Assembly: GCF_022354825.1 (NCBI RefSeq)
Contig: NZ_CP031168.1
Span: 1,489,501 to 1,553,500, forward strand
From: Paenibacillus sp. H1-7
GTDB lineage: Bacteria > Bacillota > Bacilli > Paenibacillales > NBRC-103111
Length of the DNA: 64,000 bases
Direction of reading: 5' to 3'
Both the position numbers and the translations under genes were made by a program. Shown here piece after piece: positions 58,592-64,000 of the stretch. How positions within the stretch are numbered: position 1 is the stretch's first letter; each line of letters opens with the position of its first letter. The notes under the pieces are model-generated. The model ran no database searches, was not told where the DNA came from, and saw only the letters and a list, made by a program, of their open reading frames with translations.

Positions 58592-59284
58592 ATGAGAGAG
58601 AAAATACTGGTGATAGACGACGACGAAAAAATTACATCGATGCTGCGGCGCTCGCTTGCTTTTGAAGGCTATACGGTCTTTACGGCGAACCACGGCATGG
58701 ATGGATTGAAGCAAATATTGGAGCACGACCCGGACGCGGTCATTCTGGATGTCATGATGCCGCAGCTGGACGGCTGGGAAGTCGTACGCCGTATTCGCGA
58801 GGGCGGAGCGAGCGTTCCTGTGCTGATGCTGACTGCTAAGGACGAGGTGGCGGATCGGGTGAAGGGTCTCGACATCGGGGCTGACGATTATTTGGTCAAG
58901 CCCTTCGCATTGGAGGAGCTTCTGGCGAGAGTACGCGTCCTTTTGCGGAGAAAGAGCGCCGAGAAGGCGGAGCAGGAAACGAACCGGCTTCAATACCAAG
59001 ATGTATTCATGGATCTCGATACGCGCGAAGTATTCCGCGGAGGCCAGCTAATCGAATTGACGACCAAGGAGTTCGAGCTGCTGCACCTGTTTATGCAAAA
59101 TCCGAAGCGGGTTCTATCCCGCGATTTGATCATGGAAAAAATATGGGGTTACGACTACAGCGGCGAGTCAAACGTGCTGGAGGTTTACATCGCGCTGCTG
59201 CGACAAAAAACGGAGGAGCATGGGCACAAACGGATGATCCAAACCGTTCGTGGCGCCGGGTACGTACTGAGAGGAGAGGGCTGA
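58592..59284 (+). CDS. OmpR family response regulator
   Basis: The ATG at 58592 follows AAGGTGG by 8 bases. The 230-residue protein has a receiver domain (DDDE acidic pocket at 9-12, phospho-acceptor D53 in VILDVMMP, and lysine in YLVKPF) and a C-terminal winged helix (about 130-228; LTTKEFELLHLFMQNPKRVLSRDLIMEKIWGYDY). Its sensor kinase gene follows directly. The position next to htrA suggests control of envelope or secretion stress, as CssR in Bacillus, but the target genes are not evident. Confidence 0.93.
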   Translation: MREKILVIDDDEKITSMLRRSLAFEGYTVFTANHGMDGLKQILEHDPDAVILDVMMPQLDGWEVVRRIREGGASVPVLMLTAKDEVADRVKGLDIGADDYLVKPFALEELLARVRVLLRRKSAEKAEQETNRLQYQDVFMDLDTREVFRGGQLIELTTKEFELLHLFMQNPKRVLSRDLIMEKIWGYDYSGESNVLEVYIALLRQKTEEHGHKRMIQTVRGAGYVLRGEG

Positions 59285-59285
59285 C

Positions 59286-60809
59286 TTGTCCATACGTCTT
59301 CGACTTACTTTATGGTATACGGGCATATTGTCGGTCACGGTGCTTCTGTTCGGCTTCGGTCTGTACGGGCTTCTCTACTATAATAATTATGATTATTACA
59401 AAGAGGAGCTGCAGAAGCAGGCCGACAGTGTATACTCGAGAATTCAATCGGTTGTCCGCATCACTTCAGGCGGAATAAGCTGGGATTTTGTGCTTCAGGG
59501 GAGAGATTTGCTCCGCGGCTCGAATACGTTTTTTCAGGTGGATAATTTTGAGAATGGAAACCAGGACAAATCGACGAATTTGAAGGAACTCAATTTAACG
59601 ATTCCGCCGCTTTCTGAAAAACAAAAGCAGCAAATGGTTGAGGACTCTTACTTGATTCGCAAAACCAAGATTGAAAATCTCGATTTTCTAGTATACAGCA
59701 GGCCGATTATGGTGCAAAAAGGAAACCAAAGTTATATGGGGGGCTCTTTTCAAGCGGCGGTTTATATTGAGTCGTCCGAGAAAATGTTCTCGCTGTTGCG
59801 AATTGTTTTAATGGCGGCTTCTCTTGTGACCATCATGCTGGCGGCTTCTGTTGGTTGGTTCTTAGCGCGAAAAGCGCTCCAGCCAATCGAACAGGTTATC
59901 ATTGCAGCCGATCAGATTGAGAAGGGTGCTGACCTGGGAAATCGCATCAATTACGATGGTCCGGAAGATGAAATCGGCAGGTTAACCAACACCATTAATG
60001 GCATGCTGGGACGGCTGCAAACGACCTACTCGGAGTTGGAGGAGGCGTACCGAAGACAGCGGAGATTCGTGTCCGATGCATCGCACGAGCTTCGCACGCC
60101 GCTCACCACGATACGGGGCAATGTCGATCTGCTGGAAAAAATGTGGAAGCAGACGGCGGCTATCGGAGACGGTAAAAATAACGGTCAGCTGGAGATATCG
60201 TTGGAGGCTATGCATGATATTGCAGGTGAGGCGGAGCGCATGTCGCGGCTGGTTAATGATCTGCTGGCTTTGGCCAGAGCCGATGCAGGCTTCCAGATCG
60301 AGAAAAGTGAAATTGAGCTGAAGCCTATTGTAGAACAGGTCATCCGCAGAGCGCAGCTGCTCCCTCGTTCGGTGGAATGGGTGGCAGGCGATTTGTCGGC
60401 ATTGGAAGGCGCGTATGTGAAAGGCAGCAGAGATTATTTGCAGCAGCTGATTTTTATTTTCGTGGAGAATGCTTTTAAGTATACGGAAAAAGGTTACGTC
60501 AAGCTGGACGCGCTGCGCATGAACGACCAGATCGGCATTCGGATCGAGGATACCGGTATTGGTATGGATAAGGAAGAGATCCCGCTTATTTTTGAGCGGT
60601 TTTATAGAGCAGACCCTTCCAGGGGGAAAACGTCGGGAACCGGCCTAGGCTTGTCCATCGCCAAATGGATTATCGACGAGCATTACGGCTCCATCGAGGT
60701 CAAGACCCGCAAAGAGGAAGGAAGCATCTTCATTATTTGGCTCCCTCTATTACCCGATTCGACATCAATCGTGAACAGGCATTCCATACAAGAAGGGAAT
60801 CAGGTATAA
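59286..60809 (+). CDS. Sensor histidine kinase
   Basis: The TTG start follows GGAGAGGG; the gene begins 1 base after the regulator's stop codon. The 507-residue protein has a first membrane helix (about 8-28), an extracellular sensor of about 135 residues, a second helix (about 170-192), a HAMP domain, the phospho-acceptor histidine in FVSDASHELRTPLTTIRGN, and an ATPase domain with the N box (FVENAFKYTEK), G1 (DTGIGM) and G2 (GTGLGLSIAKWI). The stimulus is unknown. It pairs with the response regulator above. Confidence 0.93.
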   Translation: MSIRLRLTLWYTGILSVTVLLFGFGLYGLLYYNNYDYYKEELQKQADSVYSRIQSVVRITSGGISWDFVLQGRDLLRGSNTFFQVDNFENGNQDKSTNLKELNLTIPPLSEKQKQQMVEDSYLIRKTKIENLDFLVYSRPIMVQKGNQSYMGGSFQAAVYIESSEKMFSLLRIVLMAASLVTIMLAASVGWFLARKALQPIEQVIIAADQIEKGADLGNRINYDGPEDEIGRLTNTINGMLGRLQTTYSELEEAYRRQRRFVSDASHELRTPLTTIRGNVDLLEKMWKQTAAIGDGKNNGQLEISLEAMHDIAGEAERMSRLVNDLLALARADAGFQIEKSEIELKPIVEQVIRRAQLLPRSVEWVAGDLSALEGAYVKGSRDYLQQLIFIFVENAFKYTEKGYVKLDALRMNDQIGIRIEDTGIGMDKEEIPLIFERFYRADPSRGKTSGTGLGLSIAKWIIDEHYGSIEVKTRKEEGSIFIIWLPLLPDSTSIVNRHSIQEGNQV

Positions 60810-60833
60810 TAGAAGGGAAGGGCAGGTGCAAGG

Positions 60834-61787
60834 ATGGACATTATTAAAATTTCCCCGCGGGGCTACTGCTACGGGGTTGTAGATGCGATGGCGCTGGCCA
60901 CGCAGACGGCGAAGAATCTGGATCTGCCGCGGCCTGTATATATATTAGGTATGATCGTTCATAATGCTCATGTGACGGATTATTTCGATAAAGAAGGCGT
61001 TATTACGTTAGACGGTCCGAACCGTCTTGAAATTTTGCAGCAGGTGGAGTCGGGGACCGTCATTTTCACAGCCCACGGCGTTTCGCCGGAAGTACGGAGA
61101 TTGGCGAGAGAGAAAGGGCTTACGGTTGTCGACGCCACTTGTCCGGATGTAACCAAGACGCATGTTTTGATTAAGGAAAAGACGGCGGATGGTTATCATG
61201 TCATCTACATCGGCAAAAAAGGCCATCCGGAGCCGGAAGGCGCCGTAGGCGTAGCCCCGGATCGGGTTCATCTGATCGAGAAGCTGGAAGAAATCGAGCA
61301 GTTGGAGTTGGATTCGTCCAAAATCATTATTACTAACCAGACGACCATGAGTCAGTGGGATATCAAGCATATAATGAATAAGCTGTTGGCGAAATTCCCG
61401 GGAGCGGAAATTCATAATGAAATTTGTCTTGCCACTCAGGTTCGCCAGGAGGCGGTAGCGGAGCAAGCGAAGGACGCCGATCTTGTACTTGTCGTGGGAG
61501 ATCCGCGGAGCAACAATTCGAACCGTCTTGCGCAAGTTTCCGAAGAGATCGCGGGCGTTAAAGCGTATCGCATTGCCGATATTACGGAGCTGAAGCGGGA
61601 ATGGCTGGAGCCGGTCCGGCGCGTTGCCGTAACCTCGGGCGCTTCGACTCCAACGCCGATTACAAAAGAGGTCATCCAATATTTGGAGCAGTATGATCCG
61701 AAGGATGCCACAACTTGGGAAATCAAACGAACCGTTAATTTGGATAAACTAATACCGTCGGTAAAGCAGAAGGCAGGAAACGAATAA
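60834..61787 (+). CDS. ispH: 4-hydroxy-3-methylbut-2-enyl diphosphate reductase
   Basis: IspH carries out the last step of the MEP isoprenoid pathway. The 317-residue protein has the three iron-sulfur cysteines in [22 protein letters not shown] and [13 protein letters not shown], and active-site segments [18 protein letters not shown] and [10 protein letters not shown]. It lies 24 bp after the kinase gene, which is probably a chance neighbour in the same transcript. The ATG follows GGGCAGGTG. Confidence 0.96.
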   Translation: MDIIKISPRGYCYGVVDAMALATQTAKNLDLPRPVYILGMIVHNAHVTDYFDKEGVITLDGPNRLEILQQVESGTVIFTAHGVSPEVRRLAREKGLTVVDATCPDVTKTHVLIKEKTADGYHVIYIGKKGHPEPEGAVGVAPDRVHLIEKLEEIEQLELDSSKIIITNQTTMSQWDIKHIMNKLLAKFPGAEIHNEICLATQVRQEAVAEQAKDADLVLVVGDPRSNNSNRLAQVSEEIAGVKAYRIADITELKREWLEPVRRVAVTSGASTPTPITKEVIQYLEQYDPKDATTWEIKRTVNLDKLIPSVKQKAGNE

Positions 61788-61809
61788 ACCACGATAGGAT
61801 GAAGGAATT

Positions 61810-62349
61810 ATGCAGCTTAAGAGTATGCCCGTAAGCAAGAAGCCGTTCCACGTCCGCAATATACTTCGTTGGCTGAAATATAAATACGTGCTGCTGACGC
61901 GTGCCAAAGGCGGACCGGGCATGGTAGCGATGGGTTTTTCCATCGGTCTTGCCATCGAAATGTTCACACTGCCTACTGTCGGCTTGGCGTTTTTTCTCAT
62001 ATTTCCGTTTGTCTACTTGCTGCGTGGCAGCATGGCTGCCGCTTTGATAGGATTTGTATTCGGCAAAGTCATTTACATCCCGATGACGTATTTTCATATG
62101 AAGGTCGGAGGACTTCTCATGCCAAGGGAGCTCCGCAAATTTTTGACGGATTACTTGCCTGATTGGATGGATACGTTCATCCGTTCGAATTTGAAGCTCT
62201 TACTCGGCGGCATGGTTGACGGCATTATTCTCGGATTGATCGTTTACTTCCCGATCCGCTGGGCACTGGAATTTTATGAAGCGAAACGCAAAGAAAAGCG
62301 GAAGCTAAGAAAAGCACAATTACTGATAAGCTCTGAGTCAACCCAGTAG
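61810..62349 (+). CDS. DUF2062 membrane protein
   Basis: The 179-residue protein has a basic N-terminus and three to four membrane helices (about 50-70, 72-96 and 128-152) separated by charged stretches. The pattern ARAKGGPGMVAMGFSIGLAIEMFTLPTVGLA is typical of the DUF2062 family, whose members are of unknown function. The basic C-terminus (EAKRKEKRKLRKAQ) may face the cytosol. It follows ispH by 22 bp and is probably cotranscribed. Confidence 0.75.
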   Translation: MQLKSMPVSKKPFHVRNILRWLKYKYVLLTRAKGGPGMVAMGFSIGLAIEMFTLPTVGLAFFLIFPFVYLLRGSMAAALIGFVFGKVIYIPMTYFHMKVGGLLMPRELRKFLTDYLPDWMDTFIRSNLKLLLGGMVDGIILGLIVYFPIRWALEFYEAKRKEKRKLRKAQLLISSESTQ

Positions 62350-62363
62350 AAAGAGATTTCTAC

Positions 62364-62392
62364 TTGACGAGGAGCTTTTCTCGTTGTATAGT
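62364..62392 (+). promoter_or_regulatory. Promoter of the DAHP synthase gene
   Basis: TTGACG at 62364-62369, a 17-base spacer and TATAGT at 62387-62392. Confidence 0.75.
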
Positions 62393-62495
62393 TACTTTAG
62401 CACTTAAAAGCGTATAAGCGTCGAAGCGTTTAAGCATGTACGAGTTTATCGGGAAGTTCATTATATACATCTAACTATTATAGGGAGTGACTATT

Positions 62496-63539
62496 ATGAT
62501 CGCCATCGTCTCTAATAAAGTATCCGAAGAACGAATCCAAGAAATCGTCCATCTTATCGAGAAGCAAGGTGTGCAGGCTCATTTGTCCAAAGGGGTGGAC
62601 CGCACCGTCATCGGAATCATCGGTCAGGCGGATCCGAAGCTGGCTGAGCAGCTGCGCCAGATGTCCGGGGTCGAGCAAGTGGTGAAGATTTCGAAGTCCT
62701 ACAAGCTGGCAAGCCGCGACTTCCATCCGGCGGATACGGTTATCAAGATTAAGGACGTAGAGATCGGAGGAGATCAGCTCGTCATTATGGGAGGACCATG
62801 CGCCGTGGAATCGCCGGAGCAGATCGACGAGATTGCCCGTCTGGTCAAGGCAGCGGGAGCTCAAGTGCTTCGCGGCGGAGCGTTCAAGCCGAGAACCGGT
62901 CCTTACAGCTTCCAGGGCGTAGGTGTGGAAGGATTGGTCATGATGGCCGAGGCCGGGAAGAAGCACGGGCTTCTGACCATTACCGAAGTCATGACGCCGG
63001 AATACGTAGATGTATGCGCGCAGTACGCGGATATCCTACAAGTCGGAACCCGAAACATGCAAAACTTCGATTTGCTGCGCAAGCTCGGAACGATCCAAAC
63101 GCCGGTTTTGCTTAAGCGGGGTTTCAGTGCAACCTATGATGAATTCCTGAACGCAGCCGAGTACATCTTGGCGGGCGGCAATCCTAACGTGATGTTGTGT
63201 GAGCGCGGAATCCGAACATTCGAACCTTACACGAGAAATACGCTCGATCTGGCCGCCATCCCTGTGCTGCAATCGTTAAGCCATTTGCCGGTTATTTCCG
63301 ATCCAAGCCACGGTACGGGCCGCAGAGAGCTGGTAGAGCCTATGAGTAAAGCGTCCGTAGCGGCCGGCGCTAACGGTTTGATCGTAGAAATGCATACCGA
63401 TCCGGATAATTCGATGACAGGAGACGGCGTTCAATCGTTGTTCCCGGACCAATTCGCGAAGCTGATGGTAGATTTGGAGAAGCTGGCGCCGTTGTGCGGC
63501 AAACGTTTTGATACGAAAAAAGAGACTATTACCATCTAA
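62496..63539 (+). CDS. 3-deoxy-7-phosphoheptulonate synthase (type I beta)
   Basis: DAHP synthase joins phosphoenolpyruvate and erythrose 4-phosphate at the entry of the shikimate pathway. From the ATG at 62496 (GGGAG 8 bases upstream) the protein is 347 residues. The first 80 residues form the ferredoxin-like regulatory domain of the Thermotoga type, followed by the catalytic barrel with GGPCAVES, RGGAFKPRTGPYSFQG, LLKRGFSATYDEF and ISDPSHGTGRRELVEP. The bacterial alternative with a chorismate mutase domain is not seen. A 100-base leader with repeated AGCGT lies between promoter and gene. Confidence 0.95.
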   Translation: MIAIVSNKVSEERIQEIVHLIEKQGVQAHLSKGVDRTVIGIIGQADPKLAEQLRQMSGVEQVVKISKSYKLASRDFHPADTVIKIKDVEIGGDQLVIMGGPCAVESPEQIDEIARLVKAAGAQVLRGGAFKPRTGPYSFQGVGVEGLVMMAEAGKKHGLLTITEVMTPEYVDVCAQYADILQVGTRNMQNFDLLRKLGTIQTPVLLKRGFSATYDEFLNAAEYILAGGNPNVMLCERGIRTFEPYTRNTLDLAAIPVLQSLSHLPVISDPSHGTGRRELVEPMSKASVAAGANGLIVEMHTDPDNSMTGDGVQSLFPDQFAKLMVDLEKLAPLCGKRFDTKKETITI

Positions 63540-63565
63540 CCTTACAAAGAAATAAGGAAAAAACC

Positions 63566-63606
63566 AGACTTGATCTCTCGATACAGCGGGGATCAAGTCT
63601 ATTTTT
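63566..63606 (+). terminator. Terminator of the DAHP synthase gene
   Basis: AGACTTGATC pairs perfectly with GATCAAGTCT, followed by ATTTTT. Confidence 0.88.
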
Positions 63607-63636
63607 GTCGAAATTATGAACGGAAAACCAAGGATG

Positions 63637-63653
63637 TGTAAGAATACCTTACA
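63637..63653. promoter_or_regulatory. GlnR/TnrA box upstream of glnA
   Basis: TGTAAGAATACCTTACA fits the TGTNA-N7-TNACA consensus exactly. Confidence 0.85.
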
Positions 63654-63657
63654 CATT

Positions 63658-63675
63658 CGTAAAAAATACCTTACA
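63658..63675. promoter_or_regulatory. Second, degenerate GlnR-like half site
   Basis: CGTAA and TTACA are spaced by eight rather than seven bases; the segment ATACCTTACA repeats the right half of the first box. It abuts the glnA -35. Confidence 0.5.
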
Positions 63676-63681
63676 TAAGTA

Positions 63682-63711
63682 TTGACGATTATTAATGATT
63701 AGTTTTATAAT
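63682..63711 (+). promoter_or_regulatory. Promoter of glnA
   Basis: TTGACG at 63682-63687, an 18-base spacer and TATAAT at 63706-63711. Confidence 0.75.
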
Positions 63712-63792
63712 AACACCATAATCATTAAAAAACTTGAACAATGTACGAACAAACCACGAAGAATGTTCGGAAATTAGGAGGTTGACGATTCA

Positions 63793-64000
63793 ATGTCAGT
63801 TCAAAACGTGTTAAACATCATCAATGAAAAAGGCATCGAGTGGGTGGATTTTCGTTTTGTAGATCTTTCCGGTAGAGCCCATCATATTTCTTTGCCAGCA
63901 AATGAAGTTGACGAAGCTACATTTGAGAACGGGGTAGCTTTTGACGGGTCTTCCATCCCAGGCTTTAAAGGCATCGAAGAGTCTGACATGGTTATGCTTC
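63793..64000 (+). CDS. glnA: Glutamine synthetase (GSI-beta-like), 3' end outside window
   Basis: Only the first 69 codons are present. The N-terminus IEWVDFRFVDLSGRAHHISLP and FDGSSIPGFKGIEESDMVML match type I glutamine synthetase, and the beta-grasp segment is closer to the E. coli-type GSI-beta (FVDLRFTDTKGKEQH) than to Bacillus subtilis GSI-alpha. AGGAGG lies 11 bases before the ATG. GlnR-like boxes upstream fit nitrogen regulation. Whether it is the only glnA in the genome cannot be seen here. Confidence 0.95.
   Translation, partial: MSVQNVLNIINEKGIEWVDFRFVDLSGRAHHISLPANEVDEATFENGVAFDGSSIPGFKGIEESDMVML

Noticed and set aside
1..64000. CRISPR array, tRNA or rRNA genes, complete insertion sequence, origin
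   Set aside because: No regularly spaced direct repeats with unique spacers, no cloverleaf or rRNA segment, no transposase frame and no DnaA-box cluster were found on reading both strands.

Overview
The window looks like a chromosome segment of an endospore-forming Firmicute of the Paenibacillaceae, most likely Paenibacillus or a close relative. The reasons are the gene content and order (a mutS2 locus preceded by cvpA, a Spo0E-type phosphatase, ytxC directly before a T-box controlled thrS, a gamma-type small acid-soluble spore protein, YugN, an alaR-alaT pair), strong GGAGG-type ribosome binding sites with many TTG and GTG starts, and dense Gram-positive regulatory RNAs (cobalamin riboswitch, SAM-I riboswitch, T-box) with classical hairpin plus U-tract terminators. 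No rRNA, tRNA, CRISPR array, complete insertion sequence or prophage was seen. Most genes are ordinary core genes. The accessory material sits in intergenic repeats.

Layout. 1-9.8 kb: the 3' part of a very long coiled-coil gene built from 120-bp tandem repeats, cvpA, a CuA-type cupredoxin lipoprotein, a holin-like membrane protein, mutS2, then pspA with a DUF350 membrane protein, a 27-residue membrane peptide and an acidic zinc-ribbon protein. 9.9-16.5 kb: MFS transporter, cysK, a palindromic intergenic repeat array, a GNAT-like mini-protein under an ARG-box-like operator, alaR-alaT, a Spo0E-like phosphatase and a lipoprotein. 16.6-28.2 kb: one cobalamin riboswitch followed by B12 uptake (btuFCD) and late assembly genes (cobT, cobU, cbiB, cobS, a cobD-cobQ fusion, a PduO-type adenosyltransferase) and an RluA-type pseudouridine synthase. 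No corrin-ring genes are present, so the set suggests salvage of cobinamide or cobyrinate plus nucleotide-loop assembly.

28.3-42.2 kb: an ArsC-like thiol protein, an M50 protease, an aminotransferase, two Gfo/Idh/MocA dehydrogenases with an AraC regulator, a flap-type exonuclease, ilvD, an HRDC protein, a universal stress protein and corA. 42.8-46.4 kb: a SAM-I riboswitch drives metA-metI-metC, an acetyl-homoserine route to homocysteine. 46.5-53.7 kb: mqnC (futalosine menaquinone pathway), ytxC, T-box-thrS, a 3D-domain protein, a gamma-type SASP and a proline/threonine-rich lipoprotein. 53.8-64 kb: amt with a GlnR/TnrA-like box, yugN, a striking 1.05-kb block of structured repeats, htrA with a two-component system, ispH, a DUF2062 protein, a DAHP synthase, and the 5' end of a GSI-beta type glutamine synthetase behind GlnR-like boxes.

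The most unusual items are the structured repeat block at 55725-56778 (a 404-bp direct repeat plus an inverted partial copy; its hairpins keep a constant loop-proximal core while outer stems differ in sequence yet still pair), the cobD-cobQ fusion, the recently duplicated 120-bp coiled-coil repeats, and the ARG-box-like operator on the promoter of a GNAT-like mini-gene.
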